From Anaerolineales bacterium (GTDB lineage: Bacteria; Chloroflexota; Anaerolineae; Aggregatilineales; UBA2796), in contig JABTTZ010000002.1 in NCBI GenBank assembly GCA_015075625.1, forward strand, positions 558,001 to 622,000: 64,000 nucleotides of DNA, read 5' to 3'. Shown here one piece after another: positions 1-8,099 of the stretch. The position numbers were made by a program, and so were the translations under genes. Below the pieces are notes generated by a model, which saw nothing but the letters and a program-made list of their open reading frames with translations, searched no databases and had not been told where the DNA came from. Numbering within the stretch: position 1 is the stretch's first letter; every line of letters begins with the position of its first letter.

Positions 1-1
1 T

Positions 2-895
2 ATGAAAATCGGGTTACAGGTCGTTCGCTTTGATTGGCAAGGCAGCCCGCAAAATATTGGCGCACGTTTGGCTGAAATCGCCCGCACCGCTGATGAAGTG
101 GGGTTTGCCAGCCTGTGGGTGATGGATCACTTTTTCCAAATTGACGGCGGGGGTATGGGTCACGCCGAAGACCCGATGCTAGAAGGCTATGCCACCCTCA
201 GTTTTCTGGCGGGGGTGACAAAGCAGGTACGGCTTGGCACGATGGTGACAGGCGTCAATTACCGTCAGCCGGGCTTTTTAGTCAAGCAGGTCTCCACCCT
301 TGATGTCCTTTCCGGTGGACGCGCTTGGCTAGGTATTGGGGCAGGCTGGTATGAGCGTGAAGCAGTGGGGCTTGGGCTGCCCTTCCCGCCTTTGAAAGAA
401 CGGTTTGAGCGTCTGGAAGAAACCCTTCAGATTGCTAAACAGATGTGGTCGGGCGATGTGTCCCCATACAACGGAGTGCATTATCAGCTTGCCGAACCGA
501 TCAACACCCCCCAACCCCTGACAAAACCCCACCCCCCTATTTTGATTGGGAGTTCAGGCGAAAAGAAAGGGCTGCGCTTGGTCGCCCAGTACGCTGATGC
601 CTGTAATCTGTTTGCCTTTGGCGATAGCCAAGCCCTCGTCCAAAAACTGGATGTTTTGAAACGCCATTGTGATGAGGTAGGGCGCAATTATGAGGACATT
701 GAACGCACCGTCCTTACCTCTTTTAACGCCGGCGAAGGGGGTACGGATGTTGCCAGCGTGATTGAGAAATGCCGAGGCTTAGCCGCTATTGGTATTCAGC
801 ACGTCATTTTTTCCGGCGTCTCCAACGTCCACAACCTGACACCGTTGGAGTTGATCGGGCGCGAGATCATCCCGGCAGTTGCAGAATTTAGATAA
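2..895 (+). CDS. LLM-class flavin/F420-dependent oxidoreductase
   Basis: A 297-residue TIM-barrel protein of the luciferase-like monooxygenase superfamily, closest in feel to the F420-dependent subgroup. Family hallmarks visible are the N-terminal MKIGLQVVRFDW strand, the helix with EVGFASLWVMDHFF, the RLGTMVTG strand and the GRAWLGIGAGWYERE segment that lines the cofactor pocket. Such enzymes use reduced F420 or FMN to reduce or oxygenate small substrates in the cytoplasm; the substrate here cannot be read from sequence. The ATG is at the second base of the window, so the upstream region is unseen, but MKIGLQ is the usual start of the family and the length is normal. It is followed 17 bases later by a PPOX-fold gene, suggesting a shared transcript. 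Confidence 0.88.
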   Translation: MKIGLQVVRFDWQGSPQNIGARLAEIARTADEVGFASLWVMDHFFQIDGGGMGHAEDPMLEGYATLSFLAGVTKQVRLGTMVTGVNYRQPGFLVKQVSTLDVLSGGRAWLGIGAGWYEREAVGLGLPFPPLKERFERLEETLQIAKQMWSGDVSPYNGVHYQLAEPINTPQPLTKPHPPILIGSSGEKKGLRLVAQYADACNLFAFGDSQALVQKLDVLKRHCDEVGRNYEDIERTVLTSFNAGEGGTDVASVIEKCRGLAAIGIQHVIFSGVSNVHNLTPLELIGREIIPAVAEFR

Positions 896-912
896 CACTC
901 AAAGAGGTACTC

Positions 913-1362
913 ATGAGTTGGCACCGATTAGCTATAGCTGATCCTGAATTAGCAGCCTTTGGCAAAGAACGGTTACATGACCGGGGTGCTTATCTTGCCA
1001 CGATTCGCAAGGACGGCTCACCGCGCTTACATCCGGTCAGACCAATTGTTAGCGACAAGCATCTTTTCGTCTTCATGGGATCGACCTCACCCAAACAGCA
1101 CGATATGGTTCGAGACGGGCGGTATGTTCTGCACGGCACAATTACCAACCCCGATGGGGGGCCGTGGGAATTCTACGAGTTCTATGTCGAGGGTCGGGGA
1201 ATACTCGTAAATGACCCCGCCATGTATCAGATAGCCAATGCCGCCACCGCCTACCCCCGTAACGAGACGTTCATTCTTTTCGAATTACATGTTGAGGGTG
1301 CATTTTCAACTGTATACGGAATTGATGGGCATCCAATACGACGACGCTGGCGCACTCCATGA
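913..1362 (+). CDS. pyridoxamine 5'-phosphate oxidase-fold protein (PPOX/FDOR-like)
   Basis: A 149-residue split-barrel protein of the PPOX superfamily. Residues 28-45 (YLATIRKDGSPRLHPVRP) form the flavin/F420-binding beta-hairpin typical of the fold. Family members bind FMN, F420 or haem, and many are deazaflavin-dependent reductases. The start ATG has AGAGG a short distance upstream. It lies directly after an LLM-class oxidoreductase and two genes before an F420-dependent NADP reductase-like gene, so use of F420 is plausible but inferred. Substrate unknown. It is too short and divergent to be the PdxH biosynthetic enzyme. Confidence 0.8.
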   Translation: MSWHRLAIADPELAAFGKERLHDRGAYLATIRKDGSPRLHPVRPIVSDKHLFVFMGSTSPKQHDMVRDGRYVLHGTITNPDGGPWEFYEFYVEGRGILVNDPAMYQIANAATAYPRNETFILFELHVEGAFSTVYGIDGHPIRRRWRTP

Positions 1363-1418
1363 CAGAGTGCCGAGGGGTAGCGTTATCGGCACACACCGAT
1401 GAGAAAGGAACATAAGTT

Positions 1419-2381
1419 GTGGAACACAGCACATCCTTAGGGAGCAGCAGCCTGAAAGTGCCTCGTCTAGGCGTTGGGGCAATGACCTGGGGGGACGCCA
1501 AAGGGCTTTCCCGTTTTCACCCCGCCAAGACCGCTTATGGCGGCGCACACGGCGCTGAGGAGGAAAAGCGTGCCTTCGAGTTAAGCCTAGCGGCGGGCGT
1601 CAATTTGTTTGATACGGCTGCCATGTACAGCGGCGGCGCATCGGAGCGTCGCATAGGAGAATTGGTACGCGGACAAGATGCGCTGATCGCCTCCAAGTTT
1701 CCAGCGGGGTTTTCGTTCCGCGCCGAAGGGTTTCCAAGCGCATTAGAGGCAAGTCTTGCCCATCTGGGACGAGAGACGATTGACCTCTACCAGCATCACT
1801 TTCCGATGCGGAGCGTGTCCATTCCAGACTTGATGAATCACATGGCGGATGCAGTTGAAGCGGGCAAAATCCGGGCAGTGGGCGTCAGTAACTATTCCGC
1901 CCAACAAATGCGGGAAGCGCACGCGGCGCTTGCCAAACGGGGTATTCCGCTGGCATCGAATCAGGTTGAATATTCGCTCCTTCACCGCCAACCAGAGACG
2001 AATGGGATTCTAGATGCCTGTCGGGAGTTGGGGATCACCCTTATCGCATATTCGCCATTGGCGGGCGGCAGGTTAACCGGTAAGTATTCGGCGCAAAAGC
2101 GGGCGGGGGGCTTCTTCCGGCGCGTTCTGCCCCAATACAGCCGCCGCGCATTGGATGCCATACAACCCTTGATACAGCTTCTGCGTGACATTGGGGAGCG
2201 CTATGGAAAGACCCCTAGCCAAATCGCTTTGCGCTGGCTGGTAGAAAACCCGCTCGTCCTTCCTATTCCGGGCGCAAAGAATGGCAAACAGGCGATGGAG
2301 AACGCCGAGACCTTGAAATTCTCGTTGACCGCTGAGGAAGTGGCAGCGCTTAGCCAAGCGTCGCTGCCCAAGCGGGGCTAA
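1419..2381 (+). CDS. aldo/keto reductase
   Basis: A 320-residue NADPH-dependent carbonyl reductase. The catalytic tetrad is visible: Asp and Tyr in NLFDTAAMYSGG, Lys in DALIASKFPAG and His in DLYQHHFPMR; the C-terminal PIPGAKNGKQAMENA segment matches the NADPH-binding GAK/GAR motif. The start is GTG, with GAAAGGA about ten bases upstream. The cofactor motif and length are normal for the family, so an active enzyme is expected. It continues the redox cluster that begins at the left edge. The physiological aldehyde, ketone or sugar substrate cannot be predicted. Confidence 0.9.
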   Translation: MEHSTSLGSSSLKVPRLGVGAMTWGDAKGLSRFHPAKTAYGGAHGAEEEKRAFELSLAAGVNLFDTAAMYSGGASERRIGELVRGQDALIASKFPAGFSFRAEGFPSALEASLAHLGRETIDLYQHHFPMRSVSIPDLMNHMADAVEAGKIRAVGVSNYSAQQMREAHAALAKRGIPLASNQVEYSLLHRQPETNGILDACRELGITLIAYSPLAGGRLTGKYSAQKRAGGFFRRVLPQYSRRALDAIQPLIQLLRDIGERYGKTPSQIALRWLVENPLVLPIPGAKNGKQAMENAETLKFSLTAEEVAALSQASLPKRG

Positions 2382-2397
2382 AGACGGATGGCGAGGA

Positions 2398-2525
2398 CTA
2401 GGGCGTGTCTGCAAAGTGTTCTCGGCGCTGAAGCGCCGGACTGGAAGCAGGGTTTGGGGTTTCCGCTGGTCTCAGCTCCGTGCTTTAGCACGGGGGGTAA
2501 GGCATTTTGTCGCAGACAGACCCTA
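2398..2525. mobile_element. MITE-like element with CTAGGG termini
   Basis: About 128 bases of non-coding DNA bounded by imperfect inverted repeats. The left end reads CTAGGGCGTGTCTGCAAA; the complement of the right end reads CTAGGGTCTGTCTGCGACAAA, identical apart from two substitutions and a three-base insertion. Inside lie two short perfect hairpins, at 2423-2438 (core GGCGCTGAAGCGCC) and 2478-2493 (CCGTGCTTTAGCACGG). No open reading frame fits. The architecture is that of a non-autonomous miniature transposable element; the outer CTAG could be a target duplication. The parent transposase is not in the window. Confidence 0.55.
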
Positions 2526-2660
2526 GAACAGCGGGAACACTAGGGCAGCTCTGGGATGCACAGCCGCCCAGAGTATGTGTCCCCTTGCTCCACTTGCATG
2601 GGCTGAGGGAATGAACAGTTTAGAAACAACTAGCAAAAACCAACCAAAGGAACAACGTAC

Positions 2661-3341
2661 ATGAAAATCGCAGTTCTTGGCACAGGGATGGTCGGACGGG
2701 CAATCAGCGCAAAACTGACCGAATGTGGGCATGAGGTGATGTTAGGCACTCGTGAGGTCAGCAAGACGTTGGCTCACAACGAGCCAGACGGGATGGGCAA
2801 TCCACCCTTTCACGTGTGGTATGAGCAGCACTCGCAGATCAAACTGGGAACGTTTGCCGAGGCGGGCGCTTTTGGGGAGCTTCTTTTCAACTGTACCGCA
2901 GGCGGCGTTTCTCTTGAGGTGCTGAAGGCGGTGGGCGAAAGCAACCTGAATGGTAAAATTCTGATTGACATTGCCAACACGCTTGATTTCTCGCGGGGGA
3001 TGCCCCCCACGCTCTCCGTTGCCAACACGGATTCCCTTGCCGAACAAATTCAACGCGCCTACCCGCAGCTTAAGGTGGTGAAATCGCTCAACACGATGAA
3101 TGCCTATCTGATGGTCAACCCGGCGCTTTTGCCAGCCGAGCATGATGTGTTCGTCAGCGGAAACGACGCCGAGGCAAAAGCGCAGGTGGCGGCATTTCTC
3201 AAGGACAATTTCGGTTGGAAATCCGTCATTGATTTGGGGGATATTCAGACAGCACGCGGTGCGGAGATGATGCTGCCGATTTGGTTGAGTCTCTTTGGTG
3301 CGCTGCAAACGCCCATGTTTAACTTCAAGGTTGTGCGGTAG
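2661..3341 (+). CDS. F420-dependent NADP oxidoreductase-like NAD(P)-binding protein
   Basis: A 226-residue Rossmann-fold protein of the F420_oxidored family. The N-terminal dinucleotide motif GTGMVGRAISAKL is followed by GHEVMLGTRE, the usual NADP-phosphate-recognising loop, and by ILIDIANTLDF and KSLNTMNAYLM, both characteristic of NADPH:F420 reductases and related enzymes. Such proteins transfer hydride between F420H2 and NADP+. AAAGGAAC just upstream of the ATG is a good ribosome site. Homologues also act on non-F420 substrates, so the exact reaction is uncertain. It is separated from the upstream aldo/keto reductase gene by the CTAGGG repeat element. Confidence 0.82.
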   Translation: MKIAVLGTGMVGRAISAKLTECGHEVMLGTREVSKTLAHNEPDGMGNPPFHVWYEQHSQIKLGTFAEAGAFGELLFNCTAGGVSLEVLKAVGESNLNGKILIDIANTLDFSRGMPPTLSVANTDSLAEQIQRAYPQLKVVKSLNTMNAYLMVNPALLPAEHDVFVSGNDAEAKAQVAAFLKDNFGWKSVIDLGDIQTARGAEMMLPIWLSLFGALQTPMFNFKVVR

Positions 3342-3395
3342 GGTCGCACCTACATCCCGCGCTGTCAATGTGTTTCCCTGTCGGGGCGTCAGGTA

Positions 3396-3423
3396 GTAGG
3401 GGCATCATGCATGATGCCCCTAC
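3396..3423. repeat. 28-bp perfect palindrome (GTAGGGGC family)
   Basis: Two 14-base arms, GTAGGGGCATCATG and its exact complement CATGATGCCCCTAC, meet with no loop. It lies between the F420/NADP reductase-like gene and a response-regulator gene. The same outer TAGGGGC/GCCCCTA arms occur at 38743-38774, and a reduced form occurs at 7959-7980, so this is a dispersed REP-like family rather than a one-off terminator. No T-tract follows. Confidence 0.75.
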
Positions 3424-3540
3424 GTCAATTTGTCGCCAGTGTGCCAACATTTGTGCCAAGTCAAAGGGGGCGGTTGGGAAAACAACAATTTCGATGTACA
3501 CTCCTCAGGGTGCATGTCGAGACACAGCGAGGGGCTACCG

Positions 3541-4182
3541 TTGACAACGTGGATCGTGGTCGAAGACGAACCCGATATTTACGATGTGCTGTTGGCAATG
3601 TTCGATCTTTGGGGGATCGAGGGCATTGCTTTTGTCGATGGCGGCGAAGCCGTCGCTTGGATCGATGATGTAGATCGGGGAACGGTGACGGGGGAACTTC
3701 CCGAATTAGCGCTGTTGGATATTCGCGTTCCCGATGTGCCGGGACCGGAAGTAGGGGCGCGGATTCGCCGCAGTCCACGTCTGGGGCAGATCGCCGTTGT
3801 GCTGATCACCGCCCACCGCCTCAACCGTGATCAAGAAGAAGAAGTCAAAGCGGTTTCGCAAGCCGATGCGCTGCTCTATAAACCGCTCCCCGCCATGCCG
3901 GAACTACGTAAAATTCTTGATACCATTATCCTGAAACGAAAAACACCGCCAGCGGGGGCAGGACTGTCTGTACCAACGACGAACAACACTGCCGCTGCTG
4001 CCACCAGCAAAGCGCCCACCGCCCCCACCCTGGGACAACCCGCCGCGCCGCCATTAGAGAGCGCCGCAGACACGGCGAAAGACGGGACAAAGGCCGGAAC
4101 GTCTTCCCCGACAACCTCGGCTGCACCATCAACACCGATCAAGCCAGAGGGGGGGACGCCCACCCCACGTTCATCGTCCTAA
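3541..4182 (+). CDS. receiver-domain response regulator with Pro/Thr/Ala-rich tail
   Basis: A 213-residue protein when read from TTG at 3541, which is preceded by GCGAGGGG at good spacing; an in-frame ATG at 3514 has weaker upstream sequence. Residues 1-130 are a CheY-like receiver: acidic pair at 8-10, phospho-accepting Asp60 in LLDIRVPD, switch Thr90 and Lys114 in YKPLP. Residues about 131-213 are low-complexity Ala/Pro/Thr/Ser with no recognisable output domain. It would relay phosphate from an unidentified histidine kinase, perhaps by protein contact. The tail may be a flexible tether. No kinase gene is adjacent. Confidence 0.82.
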   Translation: MTTWIVVEDEPDIYDVLLAMFDLWGIEGIAFVDGGEAVAWIDDVDRGTVTGELPELALLDIRVPDVPGPEVGARIRRSPRLGQIAVVLITAHRLNRDQEEEVKAVSQADALLYKPLPAMPELRKILDTIILKRKTPPAGAGLSVPTTNNTAAAATSKAPTAPTLGQPAAPPLESAADTAKDGTKAGTSSPTTSAAPSTPIKPEGGTPTPRSSS

Positions 4183-4263
4183 TGCCCGATCATGCCATGT
4201 TGTGTGTTGAGCTTTACGCCCCTTTCCTTGCCCTACACCTTCTCAGCAGAGTGAGCTAACCCT

Positions 4264-4992
4264 ATGGAAAATCAGAAATCCAACGAAATGACGACCACGC
4301 AACCCAGACGCAGCGTTCAACGTCGGGGTCGTCAATTGATGGTCATTGGCGCGTTGGTGTTGATGTCCGGCGTTTTGGTCGCCGCGCTTGGTTTTGTTAT
4401 CTCCCTCATTTTTGGGAGCGGCTTTTTTGGCTCGTTGATCATCGTCTTTGGCGGTCTTGTTTTCCTCGCTGGCATTGGTCTCATGATTCGTGGGGTCACC
4501 CTTCGGAAAGATAACGAAGAAGCCGATAGCGTCGCCGGAATCTTAAAGGTTGTTCTGGATGCCCGCTATACACTAGTGGGTAATGTAAAGCAGCGCGGCT
4601 TGAATTATATTGATGCCGTCTTGGTCGGTCCGCCGGGGGCGCTCGTCATGCGGGTGAGCAAGCAAAGCGGCACATTTCGCAACGAAGACCTTGATTGGTT
4701 GGAAAGCCGCAACGGAAAACCGCCCATCCTCAGCGGTCACAAATTCAGTCTAGAGTGCCTGCAAGATGTTCTTTCTCTGCGCGAATATTTGGGTAAACAT
4801 GGCTTGACCAGCATTCCCGTGTATGGCATTGTCATTTTCATCAATCCTGATGTACAGCTTTCTGCCAGCAACCCACGCATCCCCTTTGCCGATATTCGCA
4901 CCCTGTTGCCGGTGATGCGCGAAGATTTCCTGCGCGAAGATCGCATCCCTCAACAAGTGTGCGAGGCAGCCGTTCAACTGTTGAGCGCCTAA
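4264..4992 (+). CDS. membrane protein with NERD-like domain
   Basis: A 242-residue protein with a basic N-terminus, two predicted membrane helices at about 25-50 and 54-78, and a cytosolic domain from about 90. The segment YTLVGNVKQRGLNYIDAVLV followed by GPPGALVMRVSKQSG and a conserved DLDW resembles the nuclease-related (NERD) fold, which shares its core with restriction-type nucleases. No complete catalytic triad can be assigned confidently, so nuclease activity is not claimed. It lies between a response regulator and glycogen phosphorylase with no clear functional link. Confidence 0.6.
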   Translation: MENQKSNEMTTTQPRRSVQRRGRQLMVIGALVLMSGVLVAALGFVISLIFGSGFFGSLIIVFGGLVFLAGIGLMIRGVTLRKDNEEADSVAGILKVVLDARYTLVGNVKQRGLNYIDAVLVGPPGALVMRVSKQSGTFRNEDLDWLESRNGKPPILSGHKFSLECLQDVLSLREYLGKHGLTSIPVYGIVIFINPDVQLSASNPRIPFADIRTLLPVMREDFLREDRIPQQVCEAAVQLLSA

Positions 4993-5169
4993 GGGGATGG
5001 TATCCGCCCCGCTTGGCAAAAGATGACAAGGATCATACGAGGGGCTGCCAAACACTACCAAACAAGATGAGAAAAACTTTTGCTCTTGCTGTAACCGTAC
5101 TATATCCCCCATCGATGGATGGGGTTTTATGTCGGTTGTTGGTCAATCTACACAGGATCACCTGAACCT

Positions 5170-7755
5170 ATGGGCATGATTAAACCTGTCGCCACTGTGT
5201 CGGTGGCGCCCAATCTTCCGCCAAGCCTCGAACGGCTCTTAGAATTGGCATATAACCTTCATTGGTCGTGGGATGTGGAGGCGCGGCTGCTCTTTCAGCG
5301 TTTAGACCGCGATCTTTGGGAAGAAACCGTTCACAACCCCGTCCTGCTGCTGGGCAGAGTCAGCCAGGCGAAGCTCCAAGAAGCGGCAGAGGATGAAGCC
5401 TTCCTCGCCCACTTGGATCGCGTCTGCGCCGCCTTTGACCGCTACATGAACGAGAAATCAACGTGGTACACCAAAAACGTTGGGGCGCCGCCCGAAAAAC
5501 CGGAGATCGCCTACTTCTCGATGGAATTTGGGCTGACCGAATGTCTGCGGAACTATTCCGGCGGTCTGGGGATTCTCTCTGGCGATCACCTGAAAAGCGC
5601 CTCCGATTTGGGGCTGCCTTTAGTGGGCGTGGGCTTGCTCTATCAGGAAGGGTATTTCGCCCAATACCTGAACGCCGATGGCTATCAGCAAGAAGAATAC
5701 CCGATCAACGATTACGCCAACCAGCCCGTCAGCCGCGTCCTCGGTGAGGATAAACGCCCCCTGTTGGTCAAGGTTGCCCTGCCCGGGCGGATGCTTCACG
5801 CCCAAATTTGGCGGGTGAAGGTCGGGCGTGTGCCGCTCTACCTACTTGATACGAATATTCCCGAAAACACCCTCCAAGAGGATCGCAACCTGACAGACCG
5901 GCTCTATGGGGGGGATCGCCGCCAGCGTATTCGCCAAGAAATCCTGATGGGCATTGGCGGTATTCAGGCACTTTCGCTGATGGGCTATAAACCGATTGTC
6001 TATCACATGAACGAAGGACACAGCACGTTCATGGGCTTGGAGCGGATTCGCCTTCTGATGAAGGAAAATCCGGGGCTAAACTTCATCCAAGCAAAGGATA
6101 TTTGCGCCGCCGGAAACGTCTTTACGACGCACACGCCCGTCCCCGCTGGCTTGGAGCGTTTCGGCTTCGATCTAATCGATGAGCATTTCGGCGCGATGTG
6201 GAGCGAGCTTGGCTTAACGCGGGAGCAGTTCCACGACCTCGGACGGGAGAGCATGGGCGGCTATGATCTCTTTGCCATGCCCGTTTTGGCGCTCAAGCTC
6301 TCTAGCGTGGCAAATGGGGTGGCGCGGCTTCACGGCGAGGTCAGCCGTTACCTGTGGCGGTGGATTTACCCCAACCTGCCCCAAGACGATGTGCCGATCA
6401 GCCATGTGACGAACGGGATTCACGTCGAAACATGGCTCAGCCGCGAGATGATGCAGCTTTATGATCGCTACCTCGGTCCCGAATGGCGCACCGACCCCAC
6501 AAACAAGAACGTCTGGAAAGATGTGGAGAAGATTCCTGACGCTGAACTATGGCGGACGCACGAACGCCGCCGCGAACGCTCGATTGCTTTCTGTCGTGAG
6601 CGCTTGCGCAAACAACTGCAAAAGCGCGGGGCGTCTCCCTCTGAGATTGCCTATGCCGATGAGGTCTTGAATCCAGAAGCGTTGACCATCGGCTTTGCCC
6701 GTCGCTTTGCCACCTACAAACGGGCGACGATGATCTTCCGAGATCGGGAGCGCTTGGCACGCTTGCTGAACAACTCCGAACGCCCTGTCCAATTGATCTT
6801 TGCGGGCAAGGCACACCCACACGACACCCCCGGCAAAGAACTGATCCGCGAGATTGTGAACCTTTCCCGCCTGCCGGAATTCCGCAACAGCATCGTGTTC
6901 CTAGAGAACTACGATATGGCGGTGGCACGGATGATGCTGCAAGGGATTGATGTGTGGCTGAACAACCCACGCCGCCCCGAAGAAGCAAGCGGCACAAGCG
7001 GCATGAAGGCAATCTACAACGGCGGCTTGAACCTCAGCACGCTGGATGGCTGGTGGGACGAAGGCTACAGCGCCGAGGTTGGTTGGGAGATTGGGCGCGG
7101 CGAGGAATATCCCGAAAGCGCCTACGCCTTGCAAGATATGGTGGAGTCACAAGCGCTGCTCACCATTTTGGAAACGGATGTCGTCCCCCTGTTTTATGAA
7201 CGGACTCGTGACGGCTTGCCGCGTGAGTGGATTGCCAAAATGAAGAACAGCATCCGCGACTTGGCGCCCTTCTTCAACACCTATCGGATGGTGCGTGAAT
7301 ACACCGAGAAATTCTACATGCCGGCGAAGGAACGCTATCTACGGCTGACCAGCCCCGACCTAAAGCGGGGAATCGCCTACTCGCAATGGCTGACGCAAAC
7401 CTACGCCTTGTGGGAACAGGTGAAAGTCCTCCATGTGACAACGAACGCCAACGACCTAAAAATCGGGGATTTGCAAGAGGTAAAGGCGCTTGTTGATCTG
7501 GGGCGTCTGACCCCGAAAGATGTTCGCGTACAGGCGTATCATGGGACGCTCGATACACAAGGGCTGCTGCTTTCGGGGACGGCAAAGGACATGACGGCGA
7601 CGAACGCCCGTAATGGCGATGGTTCGCCCGTCTATGAATTCGTCACCGAGATTGCCTACGACAGCACGGGACAGCAAGGACTTTCCGTGCGTATTCTCCC
7701 CAACCACGAGGATTTGCCGACTCCCTTCTTGCAAAACCTGATCCGTTGGGCGTAA
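5170..7755 (+). CDS. glgP: alpha-glucan (glycogen/maltodextrin) phosphorylase
   Basis: An 861-residue enzyme that phosphorolyses alpha-1,4-glucans to glucose-1-phosphate. The N-terminal SLERLLELAYNLHWSWD segment is the DUF3417 module of the short bacterial phosphorylase family; the catalytic body carries YFSMEFGLTE, VYHMNEGHS, FTTHTPVPAG, a conserved GFARRFATYKRA helix and EASGTSGMKAIYNGG, where Lys613 should bind pyridoxal phosphate. An in-frame ATG at 5119 would add 17 residues with no family match, so the later MGMIKPVATV start is preferred. Neither start has a strong ribosome site. No other glycogen genes are adjacent. Confidence 0.93.
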   Translation: MGMIKPVATVSVAPNLPPSLERLLELAYNLHWSWDVEARLLFQRLDRDLWEETVHNPVLLLGRVSQAKLQEAAEDEAFLAHLDRVCAAFDRYMNEKSTWYTKNVGAPPEKPEIAYFSMEFGLTECLRNYSGGLGILSGDHLKSASDLGLPLVGVGLLYQEGYFAQYLNADGYQQEEYPINDYANQPVSRVLGEDKRPLLVKVALPGRMLHAQIWRVKVGRVPLYLLDTNIPENTLQEDRNLTDRLYGGDRRQRIRQEILMGIGGIQALSLMGYKPIVYHMNEGHSTFMGLERIRLLMKENPGLNFIQAKDICAAGNVFTTHTPVPAGLERFGFDLIDEHFGAMWSELGLTREQFHDLGRESMGGYDLFAMPVLALKLSSVANGVARLHGEVSRYLWRWIYPNLPQDDVPISHVTNGIHVETWLSREMMQLYDRYLGPEWRTDPTNKNVWKDVEKIPDAELWRTHERRRERSIAFCRERLRKQLQKRGASPSEIAYADEVLNPEALTIGFARRFATYKRATMIFRDRERLARLLNNSERPVQLIFAGKAHPHDTPGKELIREIVNLSRLPEFRNSIVFLENYDMAVARMMLQGIDVWLNNPRRPEEASGTSGMKAIYNGGLNLSTLDGWWDEGYSAEVGWEIGRGEEYPESAYALQDMVESQALLTILETDVVPLFYERTRDGLPREWIAKMKNSIRDLAPFFNTYRMVREYTEKFYMPAKERYLRLTSPDLKRGIAYSQWLTQTYALWEQVKVLHVTTNANDLKIGDLQEVKALVDLGRLTPKDVRVQAYHGTLDTQGLLLSGTAKDMTATNARNGDGSPVYEFVTEIAYDSTGQQGLSVRILPNHEDLPTPFLQNLIRWA

Positions 7756-7793
7756 GTCACGCTGAATTTCCGATACCTCGGTTCTGTTGACGG

Positions 7794-7890
7794 TTTTGGT
7801 GCAGAACCCCTATCCCCCCTGCCCCCTTTCCCCGTAGACAGGGAAAGGGGGAGAGAGTCTTCTCTGTTTACAGAGTGGGGGTTAGGGTTT
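7794..7890 (+). repeat. dispersed AACCCCTA repeat, copy 1
   Basis: Begins TTTTGGTGCAGAACCCCTA and ends near GGGGGTTAGGGTTT, so the ends are themselves loosely inverted (AACCCCTA against TAGGGTT). Internal blocks CCCCTTTCCCCGTA and TCTCTGTTTAC match the complement of 29959-30059 in the same order. No reading frame is shared. It behaves like a small non-coding mobile or REP-type element. Confidence 0.6.
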
Positions 7891-7909
7891 CCAAGTCCCG
7901 AAGGGGTAG

Positions 7910-7951
7910 CTGCGTGAGCGCCCGACGTTTTAACATCGGGCGCTCACGCAG
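7910..7951. repeat. 16-bp-arm perfect hairpin
   Basis: The arm CTGCGTGAGCGCCCGA (7910-7925) is followed by a ten-base loop, CGTTTTAACA, and the exact complement TCGGGCGCTCACGCAG (7936-7951). It is very stable but has no T-tract, so it is a REP-like hairpin, possibly an RNA-stabilising or bidirectional end structure behind the phosphorylase gene. Confidence 0.7.
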
Positions 7952-7958
7952 GGCGATA

Positions 7959-7976
7959 GGCGCAATGCATTGCGCC
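7959..7976. repeat. 18-bp perfect palindrome (GCGCAATGCATTGCGC)
   Basis: GGCGCAATG followed by CATTGCGCC, then CCTAC. The right flank GCCCCTAC matches the outer arm of the palindromes at 3396-3423 and 38743-38774, so it is probably a diverged member of the same family. Confidence 0.6.
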
Positions 7977-8099
7977 CCTACGGGAATTACAATGTCAACA
8001 GACCTTCATCAACCATGAATGGTTAATGAGGTGTTCCTCTTTCCTCCCCCGCGCTAGAATCACCGCCAATGGTAAGCGATCAACAAAAAGGATATTCCC

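Larger units (their letters stand above)
7756..8099. other. 344-bp intergenic region packed with repeats
   Basis: No protein gene is supported. The stretch contains, in order, a C/G-rich repeat at 7794-7890 that recurs inverted at 29959-30059, a 16-bp-arm hairpin at 7910-7951 and an 18-bp palindrome at 7959-7976. The last bases hold AAAAAGGATATT, the ribosome site for the surE TTG start. Transcription of the phosphorylase gene probably ends here, but no classical T-tailed terminator is visible. Confidence 0.7.

Noticed and set aside
5119-5169. Earlier ATG for the alpha-glucan phosphorylase
   Set aside because: The 17 extra residues do not match the family and no ribosome site precedes it.
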